Of a stretch of DNA of 64,000 bases, positions 25,449 to 34,006 are shown piece by piece. The stretch comes from Caulobacter sp. (lineage in GTDB: Bacteria > Pseudomonadota > Alphaproteobacteria > Caulobacterales > Caulobacteraceae). Position 1 is the stretch's first letter. Every line of letters begins with the position of its first letter. The translations under genes and the position numbers were made by a program. The notes beneath the pieces were generated by a model. That model worked only from the letters and a program-made list of their open reading frames with translations. It was not told where the DNA came from and did not search any database. The stretch lies in NCBI GenBank assembly GCA_016125585.1, contig WGLL01000006.1:62001-126000 (forward strand). The letters are read 5' to 3'.

Positions 25449-27931
25449 CCGCCAGTTCCACCCAGCGCGACGCTTCGCCTCGCGGCGCCCTCTGGCCGCT
25501 GTTCCTGATCTCGCTGGGCGTGGTCGGGATCGAGAACGCCCTGACCCGCTACTTCGCCGTCGCCGCCTGGTCCGAGTACGGCTACTGGATCATCTCCATT
25601 GTCATGGCCGGTTTTGCGCTCAGCGGGGTGTTCGTCGCCCTGTTCCGCGAAACCATCGAGCGGTTCGGCCTGATCCTGCGCACGGTCCTGCCCGGCGCCA
25701 TGGTGCTGGCCGCCGCCTTCGGATTCCAGCAGGTGACGGCCAATCCGTTCAATCCGCTGCAGCTGCAGAACCCGGCGACCTGGACCGACCAGATCCGCAA
25801 TATCGCCCTCTACTACGCCGCCCTGCTGCCGTTCTTTTTCCTGGCCGGGACCTACATCTCGCTGATCTTCGTGCAGAACCACCGCGAGGTCGGACGGGTC
25901 TACGCCTATGACCTGATCGGGGCGGCGGCCGGCTCGGCCGTGGCGCTGGGGCTGATGTTCCTGGTGCATCCCTTCCTGCTGGCGCCGGCCTTGCTGGTTC
26001 CGCTGGCCATCGCCACCCTGTTCCAGCCGGGCAAGCTGAACTGGCTGGCCGGCGGCCTGGCGGGCGCGGCCCTGGTGCTGGGCGAGTTCATCCTGTTTTC
26101 CGGCGCGCCGCCCACCTTCAGCGAGTTCAAGGCCATCTACGCGCCGATGAACACGCCCGGCGCCCGCATCGCCGGACAGATCAAGTCGCCGCAGGGCTAC
26201 TACGTCCTGCTGGAGGATTTCACCGAGCGGGTCGACGCCGACCTGTCCAACAATTCCCAGACCCTGGGCACGCCCGGCCCGCCCGCGACCCTGGGCCTGT
26301 ATCGCGACGGCGCCCGGATCGCCGCTCTGCCCAGGCCCGGCGGCGTCAAGGCCGACTACGCCCCCTCGGCGCTCAGCGCGGCGCCCTATGTCCTGCGGCC
26401 CGGCGCGCAGGTGCTGCAGATCGGCATGTCCGGCGGCTTCCGCGCGGCCGAGGATCTGGCCCTGGGCGCCGCCCATGTCGACGGGGTGGAGACCGAGCCG
26501 GTGCTGCGCCGGGCGCTGACCAAGGGCCTGGCGGACTCCCCCGCCGGGATAGCCGACTCCCGGATCACCTTGCTGGATGGCGGTCCCATCGCCGCCGCCC
26601 TCGCCGCCCGGGGCGGACGCTACGACGTCGTCGATCTATCGGCGGACTTTGTCGACGCCGCGCCGGCCAATGCCGACGGCCTGACGGTCGAGGCGTTCGA
26701 CGCCTATCTCGGCGCGCTGAAGCCCGGCGGCATGGTTTCGGTCTCCGTCTCGATCCGCGACTTTCCGGTCTACGCCCTGCGGGTGCTGGCCACGGCCCGC
26801 GAGGCCCTGACGGCCAGGGGGCTGGATCCGGCGGCCCATGTGCTGGTCTATCGTTCGGCCTGGAACGCCCGCATCCTGATCAGCGGCCAGCCGTGGTCGC
26901 AGGCCGATATCGACGCCCTGACCGCCTTCGCCTCGGCCCGCTCCTTCGACATCTCCTATTCGCCCGGCGTCGATCCGGCCGCCCTGCGGGCCCGGCTGTT
27001 CAACGACCTGCCGAGCGTCAACTTCGCCACCGGCGAGATCACCTCGACCGGCCCCGACGACGCCATCGCCAATGAGGTCGCCGCCGTCCTGGCGGGCAAG
27101 CCCAGTCCGACCTCGGATGATTTCCACGTTCGGCCCGCGACCCTTGACCGGCCCGCCTATTACTCTTCGCTGAAACTGGAAAATCTTGGGGCCCTGCTGC
27201 GCCGGCTGGAAGTCCTGCCGCAGGCGGAGATCGGCGGGCTGGTCAATGTCGCGGTGCTGGCCCAGGCGATCATCGTCGCCCTGCTGGTGCTGCTGGCCCC
27301 GGCCCTGTTCCGGCGCCGCAAGGCCGAGGCCGCCGAGCCGCGCCGCCTGTGGCCGGCGGTCTATTTCCCGGCCCTGGGCCTGGGCTTCCTATTCATCGAG
27401 ATCATGCTGATCGACAAGGCGGCCTTCTATCTCAGCGACTATTCGACCGCCTTCGCTCTTGTCCTGACCTCGATGCTGTTCTTCTCGGGTCTCGGCAGTC
27501 TGATCGCCGGCCGCCTGGCCGCTATTCCGAAGCTGGCGGTCGGCGTCGCCCTGGTCGTGGTGCTAGCCTGGGCCGCCGCCACGCTGTTCCAGGCCGAACC
27601 CTTCCTGATCCGGACGCTCGGTCTGCCCCTCTGGCAGCGGGCCGCCATCATCATGGCCGCCGCCGCACCGGTGGCCCTGGCGCTGGGCCTGCCCTTCCCG
27701 ATGGGCCTGACCCAGGTGGGCAGCGGCCGCATGCTGCCCTGGGCCTGGGGTCTCAACGGCGCCTTCTCGGTCGTCGCTACCCCCCTGGCCAATCTGCTGT
27801 CCCGCGATATCGGTTTCTCGTCGCTGCTGATCGCAGCCTCGGGCCTCTACGTCCTGGCCTTCCTGGTGCTGCCCACGGGCGGGCGCCGGGAAGCGCCATC
27901 CCGTGTTCCAGCCGTGGATTTCTCACAATGA
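25445..27931 (+). CDS. Membrane-embedded spermidine-synthase-like protein
   Basis: 828 residues. Residues 1-230 hold about six hydrophobic segments, residues 240-570 a soluble Rossmann-like domain with a degenerate SAM-binding stretch (VLQIGMSGGFRAAEDLA, then VDGVETEP), and residues 595-815 another set of hydrophobic segments. This is the layout of membrane SpeE-like proteins, in which a spermidine-synthase-type domain is inserted between membrane bundles. The Gly-rich loop differs from active aminopropyltransferases, so the donor or even the activity is uncertain. Its ends are fused by ATGA overlaps to the hydrolase upstream and to the lipoprotein methyltransferase downstream, suggesting that the three products act together at the inner membrane. 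Confidence 0.8.
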   Translation: MTASSTQRDASPRGALWPLFLISLGVVGIENALTRYFAVAAWSEYGYWIISIVMAGFALSGVFVALFRETIERFGLILRTVLPGAMVLAAAFGFQQVTANPFNPLQLQNPATWTDQIRNIALYYAALLPFFFLAGTYISLIFVQNHREVGRVYAYDLIGAAAGSAVALGLMFLVHPFLLAPALLVPLAIATLFQPGKLNWLAGGLAGAALVLGEFILFSGAPPTFSEFKAIYAPMNTPGARIAGQIKSPQGYYVLLEDFTERVDADLSNNSQTLGTPGPPATLGLYRDGARIAALPRPGGVKADYAPSALSAAPYVLRPGAQVLQIGMSGGFRAAEDLALGAAHVDGVETEPVLRRALTKGLADSPAGIADSRITLLDGGPIAAALAARGGRYDVVDLSADFVDAAPANADGLTVEAFDAYLGALKPGGMVSVSVSIRDFPVYALRVLATAREALTARGLDPAAHVLVYRSAWNARILISGQPWSQADIDALTAFASARSFDISYSPGVDPAALRARLFNDLPSVNFATGEITSTGPDDAIANEVAAVLAGKPSPTSDDFHVRPATLDRPAYYSSLKLENLGALLRRLEVLPQAEIGGLVNVAVLAQAIIVALLVLLAPALFRRRKAEAAEPRRLWPAVYFPALGLGFLFIEIMLIDKAAFYLSDYSTAFALVLTSMLFFSGLGSLIAGRLAAIPKLAVGVALVVVLAWAAATLFQAEPFLIRTLGLPLWQRAAIIMAAAAPVALALGLPFPMGLTQVGSGRMLPWAWGLNGAFSVVATPLANLLSRDIGFSSLLIAASGLYVLAFLVLPTGGRREAPSRVPAVDFSQ

Positions 27932-28914
27932 TGCTTTCCCGCCGCTCCCTGATCGCCGGCTCGGCCGGACTCGCCGCCCTGCCGCTCGCCGCCTGCGACG
28001 TCGACAAGGTTCTCAAGTCGGTCAACGACCGGATGGAGCCCAAGGTGGAGGGCGGCGCTGCGACGGGCGACGCCGCCAAGCCGACGGCCGCGGCCGCCGG
28101 TTCCGCCTCGGCGGTGTCCAACACCGTTCGCATGCCGAAGACGCCCTGGACCTACGCGGCCTTCGTGGCCGCCATGGCCGCCTCCGAACGGCCCAGCCAG
28201 ATCACCGAGGCCCAGTTCAACGAGATCCAGGCCCGCAAGCCGGCCGCCCTGCAGCGCATCTCCAGCTATCTGGCGGCCCACTTCGGAACGGCCGATCCGG
28301 CGGTCATGGCCGCCTTCGAGTCCGTGCCGCGCGATTTCTATCACTACCAGTATGCGCTGGGTCAGTCGCAGGCCTATCAGGCCTATGAGTCCAACCCCAA
28401 GCCCTGGGCCATCGGCCACGGCTCGGTGCTCTCCGACTATCTTGGCCAGGCCTACATGACCCAGCTGGCCGCCCCCAAGCCGACCGACGTCACCCTGGAA
28501 ATCGGCACCGGGTCGGGCTTCCAGTCCTCGCTGCTGTCCCGCATCGTGCGCGACGCCTACACCATCGAAATCATCGAGCCGATCGGCAAGGCTGTGGGCA
28601 AGATCTTCAAGCCGCTGGGCTACAGCAACGTCCACAGCAAGGTCGGCGACGGCTATTTCGGCTGGCCGGAAGTCGAGGGCGGGTTCGACACCATCATGCT
28701 GACCTGCGTGGCCCAGTACGCGCCGCCGGAACTGTTCCGCCAGCTCAAGCCGGGCGGCAAGCTGATCATCCCGATCGGCCAGCCCTTCCGCCGCGGCCAG
28801 GTGCTCTACGTCTACACCAAGGACCCCGACGGCAAGATTCGCTCGCGTCGCGACGTCGGCGTCTTCTTCATCCCCATGACCGGGGCCATGCAGACCAAGC
28901 CGCGGCAGGGCTAG
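27928..28914 (+). CDS. Lipoprotein with a protein-isoaspartate O-methyltransferase-type domain
   Basis: 328 residues from ATG 27928 (a second ATG follows at once). The N-terminus MMLSRRSLIAGSAGLAALPLAAC is an RR-type signal ending in a lipobox with Cys23, so the protein should be exported and lipid-anchored. After an Ala-rich linker (about 45-65), the catalytic domain has the SAM-binding EIGTGSGFQSSLLSRIV from residue 191 and a PPELFRQLKPGGKLIIPIG segment typical of PCMT enzymes. A methyltransferase outside the cytosol is unusual because its SAM donor is cytosolic. It is coupled by a four-base overlap to the membrane spermidine-synthase-like gene. Confidence 0.82.
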   Translation: MMLSRRSLIAGSAGLAALPLAACDVDKVLKSVNDRMEPKVEGGAATGDAAKPTAAAAGSASAVSNTVRMPKTPWTYAAFVAAMAASERPSQITEAQFNEIQARKPAALQRISSYLAAHFGTADPAVMAAFESVPRDFYHYQYALGQSQAYQAYESNPKPWAIGHGSVLSDYLGQAYMTQLAAPKPTDVTLEIGTGSGFQSSLLSRIVRDAYTIEIIEPIGKAVGKIFKPLGYSNVHSKVGDGYFGWPEVEGGFDTIMLTCVAQYAPPELFRQLKPGGKLIIPIGQPFRRGQVLYVYTKDPDGKIRSRRDVGVFFIPMTGAMQTKPRQG

Positions 28915-28950
28915 GTCCGGCCGGGCGTCCGGCGTGGGGGTGGTGTTCAG

Positions 28951-29850
28951 ATGCGTTTCTGGCTGTTCCTGCTGATCTGCCTGGCCGGCGTTCTGGCCCC
29001 GGTGGAACTGGCGCGTCGCCGCGCGGCCGCCGATCCGCCGCCGCCCGCAGAGCCCCCGCCCCCGAAGACCTGCCCCGGCAACGCCGACTGGCCGGGCGTG
29101 ACCCCGACCGTCCGGCTGGAGCCACGGCCGGGCGGCTATGGCGGCATCCAGTACCGGCGCACCCCGCTGCCGCCGCGCACCATAGCCCTGACCTTCGATG
29201 ACGGTCCGGACCCCCGGGGCAGTCCGGCAGCCTTGCGGATTCTCGAGGCGCGTTGCCTGAAGGCGACCTTCTTCTATGTCGGCTACTACGTCTCCCTGCG
29301 GCCCGACCTGGTTCAGGACGCCATCCGCCAGGGCCACGGCGTCGCCAGCCACAGCTGGTCGCATCCAACGCAGCTTCGCTACTGGTCGCTGCCAGCGGCC
29401 AGAGCCGAGGTCGATCACGGGTTTCTGGCCCTGCGGTCGGCGGCGGCGGGCGTCGGACCGGTCGAACCCTTCTTCCGCTTTCCGGGGCTGAACGACAGCC
29501 CGGCCATCCGCGCCTGGCTCAGCGACCAGGGCATCACCGCCATCTCCGCCGAGGCGGGCACCGACGACTGGCGCGGCATCAGCAGCCAAGCGATCTATCA
29601 GCGCACCCTGGCCTATATGGAGCAGGAGGGCGGCGGGGTGCTGATCCTGCACGAGACCCGGCCCAACATGATCGCCGTCCTGCCGCAGCTGCTGGACGAG
29701 TTGAACCGGCGGGGCTTCCGCTTCGTGCGCATCTCCGCGAACGAGGGGCAACCGCCGCCCGGCCCGGTCTCTGCCCGTGTCGCGGGCGGCGGCGCGCAAC
29801 CCCGGGGGGAAGGCGCTGCGGGCGCTGGCGGGACCGCGCTAAACAGGTAA
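28951..29850 (+). CDS. Exported polysaccharide deacetylase (NodB domain)
   Basis: 299 residues. A signal peptide or membrane anchor (MRFWLFLLICLAGVLAPVEL) is followed by a Pro-rich linker and the NodB domain from about residue 75. Catalytic and metal-binding features are present: TFDDGPD (81-87) and SHSWSH with His134 and His138, then RFPG and a late LILHE. This carbohydrate esterase family 4 enzyme should remove N-acetyl groups from peptidoglycan or a polysaccharide in the periplasm. It lies 36 bases after the methyltransferase gene; the C-terminal tail is Gly/Ala-rich and probably disordered. Confidence 0.9.
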   Translation: MRFWLFLLICLAGVLAPVELARRRAAADPPPPAEPPPPKTCPGNADWPGVTPTVRLEPRPGGYGGIQYRRTPLPPRTIALTFDDGPDPRGSPAALRILEARCLKATFFYVGYYVSLRPDLVQDAIRQGHGVASHSWSHPTQLRYWSLPAARAEVDHGFLALRSAAAGVGPVEPFFRFPGLNDSPAIRAWLSDQGITAISAEAGTDDWRGISSQAIYQRTLAYMEQEGGGVLILHETRPNMIAVLPQLLDELNRRGFRFVRISANEGQPPPGPVSARVAGGGAQPRGEGAAGAGGTALNR

Positions 29851-29906
29851 AGTCGAATTTTCCAGACCGGCCATAGTGCGGCCGGCGCGCGCTCGGGGGA
29901 GCGATC

Positions 29907-30908
29907 TTGGCGTCTGACGAGGGTGTCTTGGGTGAGGGGGGAGCGCCGGGGACCGGCAGGTCGTCGCGGTTCGGCTCGGGCCTGTTCTTCGGCATTCTTC
30001 TGGGGCTGACCGGCGGGGTTCTGCTGGGTTGGTGGGCCGCCGGCGGGCCGATGCCCTCGGCCCAGGGCTGGACCCTGACCGCCCGCCACGAACAGGTCGC
30101 CAGAATGGCCAGGGCCAAGGCGCCCGAGGCGCCCGCGCCGCCGTTGATCGACCCGAACCAGACGGCCCTCCGGGCGGCGATCCAGCGCGGCGACGGTCTG
30201 ACCATCGGCGTCTTCGGCGACTCCATGGCCGATGGCCTGTGGGCCGGGCTGTACCGACAGTTTCGCGATGAGCCGGGGATCAAGGTGGTCCGCTTCAGCC
30301 GGCCGTCCACAGGCCTGTCGCGCTATGACTACGTCAACGTCGAGACCCAGACCGTCACCCAACTGGCCGGTCAGAAGGTCGACATCGCCGTCTTCATGAT
30401 CGGCACCAACGACCGCCAGGGCATCCAGGGTGACGGCAAGGCCCTGGCCTTCGCCAGCGCCGACTGGCGTATCGCCTACGCCGATCGGGTCGACGCCCTG
30501 GTGGGCCATGCCCGCGACGCCGGGGCGGCGGTCTACTGGCTGGGGCTGCCGCGGATGCGGTCTTCGGGCGCCGAGGCCGGCGCGGAGCTGGTCAACGGCA
30601 TCTTCGCCGAGCGGGCGGCGGCGCTGGGCTATCCCTTCATCGACAGCACCGGCGTGACCAGCGACGCCAACAAGGCCTACGCCGCCTATCTGCCGATCGG
30701 CCCCGGCGGCCGGCCGCAGATGGCCCGGGCCTCCGACGGCATCCATATGACGATGGGCGGCTATCTGGTTCTGTCCGAACCGATGGCCAGACAGATCAAG
30801 GCCGATCTGGCCGAGGCCCGCGCCGCCGTGGCCCCGCCGCCGCCACCCGCCGCCGCTCCGGTCCAGGCCGCCACCGACGCCGGCGCCGTGTCGGTGTCGG
30901 GTCGGTGA
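29907..30908 (+). CDS. Membrane-anchored SGNH hydrolase, DUF459 type
   Basis: 333 residues from the TTG at 29907, which has a GGGGGAG sequence ahead of it; no ATG fits. One hydrophobic anchor (about 25-47) precedes a periplasmic SGNH domain: VFGDSMADGLW with Ser106, the DUF459-type RPSTGLSRYDYVN, MIGTNDRQG and a terminal DGIHMTMGGY with the Asp-His pair. The C-terminus is Ala/Pro-rich. DUF459 proteins are thought to be acyl-transferases or esterases on surface glycans. It starts the O-acetylation-like end of the operon and its stop overlaps the next start by four bases. Confidence 0.85.
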   Translation: MASDEGVLGEGGAPGTGRSSRFGSGLFFGILLGLTGGVLLGWWAAGGPMPSAQGWTLTARHEQVARMARAKAPEAPAPPLIDPNQTALRAAIQRGDGLTIGVFGDSMADGLWAGLYRQFRDEPGIKVVRFSRPSTGLSRYDYVNVETQTVTQLAGQKVDIAVFMIGTNDRQGIQGDGKALAFASADWRIAYADRVDALVGHARDAGAAVYWLGLPRMRSSGAEAGAELVNGIFAERAAALGYPFIDSTGVTSDANKAYAAYLPIGPGGRPQMARASDGIHMTMGGYLVLSEPMARQIKADLAEARAAVAPPPPPAAAPVQAATDAGAVSVSGR

Positions 30909-32179
30909 TCGGTCTCTTTCTGGCCCTGGGGCTCCTGATGCAGCCTAACCAGACGCCGGACTGTTCGACCCTGTGCCGGGGCGAGACTCTGGCGCCGGCC
31001 GCCGCGACCCTTTCCGACCCGGCCCGGACCCGGCCGTTCCGCATCCTGATCCTCGGCGACAGTCACAGCGCCGCCGACCACATCAGCGGCGCCCTGCGGA
31101 CCAGCCTTCAGGCCCGCTATGGCGCCGGCGGGCGGGGCGTGCTTCCCGCCGCCCTGCCGTTCGCGGGTTTCACCGTTCGCCAGGCCACGCTCGACTATTC
31201 CGGCCTGCAGTCGGTCAAGGGCGGAGACGCCGGACCGGCCGCGGGCCTGACCGGCTTTACCGCGACCGCGCGGCCGGGCGCCCGGATGCAGCTGGACTCC
31301 GAGATCGAGTCCACCTTCGACGAGTTGACCGTCTGTTTCGAGGCGGCGCCGGGGGCGGGGTCCCTGCGCCTGACCGCCGGCCAGGACTCCCGCCTGGTGT
31401 CCGCCGCGGGGCCGAGGCGCGAGCCCCGCTGCGAGGTGCTTAGAACGGCCGACAGGGTCTCGTCCGCCTCGGTCGAGGTGCAGGGCGCGCCGGTGCGGCT
31501 CTATTCCTGGGCGACCGCCCGGACCGGCGGCGGCGGGGTCATGGTCTCCAACCTGGGGGTCATCGGGGCCCGGGTGGAAAGCCTGCTGGCCCGGGACCCG
31601 GCGGTGATGCGGACCGAGCTGGAGGCCTACCGGCCCGACCTGATCATCGTCGCCTTCGGCACCAACGAGGGCTTCGACAAGGGTTTTGACGAGCCGGTCT
31701 ATTCGGCCAGCTACCGTCAGGCGCTGCTGCTGCTGAAGAGCCTGGCGCCGGGCGCGGTGCTGCTGGCGGCGGGGCCGCCCGACGCCGCCACGGTCAGGCC
31801 GGACCTCTACTACGATGACAAGGACGAGCCCTTCGATGTCTGCCGGCCGCTGAACGCCGCCGAAATCGCCAACTACGACGCCCTGGTTGCCCGGCGTGAC
31901 CCGGTGCTGGCGCGCTGGTACGCCCCGCCCGCGCTGGGGCGGGTGCGCGAGGCCCAGCGCCGCGTCGCCGCCAGCGAGGGGATCGCCTTCTGGGATTGGG
32001 AGGCGCGGATGGGCGGCCCCTGCGCCATCGACCGCTTCTGGCGTCAGGACCCGCGCGCCGCCCGGGGCGACCATGTGCATTTCACCCGCGTCGGCGGCGA
32101 CCTGATCGGCGGCTGGCTGGCGCAGGACCTGATGGCCGCCCTGGCGCCGCCGCCCGCGCGCGTGAGGGAGACCCCCTAG
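30905..32179 (+). CDS. Exported SGNH hydrolase resembling peptidoglycan O-acetylesterase/PatB
   Basis: 424 residues from GTG 30905 (GTGA overlap with the previous gene). A short signal peptide (MIGLFLALGLLM) is followed by ILILGDSHSAADHISGALR with Ser53, then a long insertion (about 80-200) that may be a carbohydrate-binding beta domain, AFGTNEGFDKGF, and a terminal DHVHFTRVGGDL. The GDSH, GTNE and DxxH set is what I recall for Ape1/PatB-type enzymes of peptidoglycan O-acetylation. It could transfer or remove acetyl groups on glycan in the periplasm. It is coupled to the MBOAT gene by a one-base TAGTG overlap. Confidence 0.8.
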   Translation: MIGLFLALGLLMQPNQTPDCSTLCRGETLAPAAATLSDPARTRPFRILILGDSHSAADHISGALRTSLQARYGAGGRGVLPAALPFAGFTVRQATLDYSGLQSVKGGDAGPAAGLTGFTATARPGARMQLDSEIESTFDELTVCFEAAPGAGSLRLTAGQDSRLVSAAGPRREPRCEVLRTADRVSSASVEVQGAPVRLYSWATARTGGGGVMVSNLGVIGARVESLLARDPAVMRTELEAYRPDLIIVAFGTNEGFDKGFDEPVYSASYRQALLLLKSLAPGAVLLAAGPPDAATVRPDLYYDDKDEPFDVCRPLNAAEIANYDALVARRDPVLARWYAPPALGRVREAQRRVAASEGIAFWDWEARMGGPCAIDRFWRQDPRAARGDHVHFTRVGGDLIGGWLAQDLMAALAPPPARVRETP

Positions 32180-33582
32180 TGCTGTTTCCGACGATGCAGT
32201 TCGGGCTGTTCTTCCTGGTGGTCTATGCCGTCACCTGGGGCTTTGGCCGGGACAATGTGGCCCGCAAGTGGTTCCTGCTGCTGGCCAGCTGGGTCTTCTA
32301 CGCCGCCTGGGACTGGCATTTCGTCTTCCTGCTGATCGGCAGCGGGGTGATGAACTGGTGGGTCGCCGACCGCATCAACCGCACCGAGAGCGACGGCCGC
32401 CGCAAGGCTCTGGTGGCGCTTGGCGTGACGATCAACCTGCTCGTCCTGGGGGTGTTCAAATACTACGGCTTCTTCGTCGAGCAGCTGGGAACCCTGCTCG
32501 ACAGCTTCGGCTGGGGCCGCGACCTGCCCTTGCTGGAGATCATCCTGCCGGTCGGCATCTCCTTCTTCACCTTCCAGGGCATCAGCTATCTGGTTGATGT
32601 CTATCGCGGCAAGACGCCGGTGGCCCGCTCCCTCGGCGATGTCCTGCTGTTGATGAGCTTCTTTCCGCACCTGGTGGCGGGTCCCATCGTCCGGGCCTCG
32701 CACCTGCTGCCGCAGTTCGAGCGCACCCCCAAGCTCTCGCGGGAGATCGTCTGTCACGGCCTGGTGCTGATTGCCTGGGGCCTGGCCAAGAAGACCATCT
32801 TCGCCTCGGAACTGGCGACCCGCATCGTCGATCCGGTGTTCTTCGATCCGGCTTCCTTTGGCGTCGTCGACCTGGCCATGGCCGCCTACGCCTATGCGGT
32901 GCAGATCTACTGCGACTTCTCGGCCTACAGCGACATCGCCATCGGGGTCGCGGCCCTGCTGGGCTACCGCTTCCCGCGCAACTTCGACCAGCCCTATCGC
33001 GCCACCTCCCTGCAGGACTTCTGGCGCCGCTGGCACATGAGCCTGTCGCAGTGGCTGCGCGACTATCTCTACATCCCACTGGGCGGCGGCCGGGGCGGCC
33101 TCTGGCGGTCGTGCCGCAATCTGTTGATCACCATGCTGCTGGGCGGGCTGTGGCACGGCGCCGCCTGGACCTTCGTCGCCTGGGGGGCGCTGCACGGGGT
33201 CGTGCTGGTCATCGAGCGATTGTGGCGGGCCGCCCGGCCCAACGCCGCCTGGCCGGCCTGGGTCGGCCTGATCGTCACCTTCCATGTCGTGCTGCTGGGC
33301 TGGATCCTGTTCCGCGCCGAGGACTTCACCGCCGCCTCCACCTTCCTGGTCTCCCTGGCCACCCACTGGACGGCGCCGACCCTGGTGACGCCGATGATCC
33401 TGTCCCTGGTGGTGGTCGGGCTGGCGCTGCACGCCCTGCCGCCACGGGCCGGGGAAGGGGTCGCCCAGCTGCTGTCGAAACTGCCGTCGCCGGCGACCGC
33501 CCTGCTGTTCGGAGCAGCCGTGCTGATCATCGAGGCGATCCGTCCCGAGGGCGTCGCTCCCTTCATCTATTTCCGCTTCTGA
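32179..33582 (+). CDS. MBOAT family O-acyltransferase (AlgI/PatA type)
   Basis: 467 residues from GTG 32179, which overlaps the previous stop by one base. About 11-12 hydrophobic segments. The MBOAT core has FWRRWHMSLSQWLRDYLYIP with His286 and GGLWHGAAWTFVAWG with His326, the latter matching the catalytic His of AlgI. It should move acetyl groups from a cytosolic donor across the inner membrane for transfer to a glycan by a periplasmic SGNH partner, two of which are encoded directly upstream. Whether the acceptor is peptidoglycan or an exopolysaccharide cannot be decided from the sequence. Confidence 0.92.
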   Translation: MLFPTMQFGLFFLVVYAVTWGFGRDNVARKWFLLLASWVFYAAWDWHFVFLLIGSGVMNWWVADRINRTESDGRRKALVALGVTINLLVLGVFKYYGFFVEQLGTLLDSFGWGRDLPLLEIILPVGISFFTFQGISYLVDVYRGKTPVARSLGDVLLLMSFFPHLVAGPIVRASHLLPQFERTPKLSREIVCHGLVLIAWGLAKKTIFASELATRIVDPVFFDPASFGVVDLAMAAYAYAVQIYCDFSAYSDIAIGVAALLGYRFPRNFDQPYRATSLQDFWRRWHMSLSQWLRDYLYIPLGGGRGGLWRSCRNLLITMLLGGLWHGAAWTFVAWGALHGVVLVIERLWRAARPNAAWPAWVGLIVTFHVVLLGWILFRAEDFTAASTFLVSLATHWTAPTLVTPMILSLVVVGLALHALPPRAGEGVAQLLSKLPSPATALLFGAAVLIIEAIRPEGVAPFIYFRF

Positions 33583-33601
33583 GGCGTTGGAGGATCAGAC
33601 C

Positions 33602-33970
33602 ATGCTGTTCGACACCGACCCCGCCGACCTCGATCCGGAAGACTTCGGCTATGCCCATCCTGACGAGGAGGAGGCGGCCGCCGACAAGGCGCGGGGCTAT
33701 GCCAGCCGCATCATCCTGATCGCCACCCTGTTCCTGGCGGTGACCAACGCCGCCTCCCTGGTCAGCTGGTCCTCGACCCTCAATCCCGACTGGGGCGGCC
33801 GCACCATGCGGGTGCTGTCCCAGGGCTGGGCCGGCCAGATGTCCGAACTTCATCTGGATCTGTTCCGCAATCAGGTGCGCGACCTGTGGGCCGCCTTCGC
33901 CGCCCTGCCCCGAAAGCCCGACCCGGAGTCCAGTCCAGATCCCGGCCTCGCCGCGCCGCCGGCTGAGTGA
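33602..33970 (+). CDS. Small single-span membrane protein at the end of the O-acylation operon
   Basis: 122 residues from ATG 33602, supported by GGAGGA eight bases upstream; an earlier in-frame TTG lacks this spacing. An acidic cytosolic N-terminus (about 35 residues, rich in Asp and Glu) precedes one membrane span (IILIATLFLAVTNAASLVSW) and a periplasmic tail of about 65 residues that ends Pro-rich. No family recognised. Position just after the MBOAT gene suggests an accessory subunit of the acyltransferase. Confidence 0.7.
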   Translation: MLFDTDPADLDPEDFGYAHPDEEEAAADKARGYASRIILIATLFLAVTNAASLVSWSSTLNPDWGGRTMRVLSQGWAGQMSELHLDLFRNQVRDLWAAFAALPRKPDPESSPDPGLAAPPAE

Positions 33971-34006
33971 CGACGGCGCGGGGGGCTTCGATCCGTTCGC
34001 GACGCC

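Noticed and set aside
26893-28133. Small frames inside the SpeE-like and methyltransferase genes on either strand
   Set aside because: They lack ribosome-binding sites and protein-like composition and lie entirely within well-supported genes.
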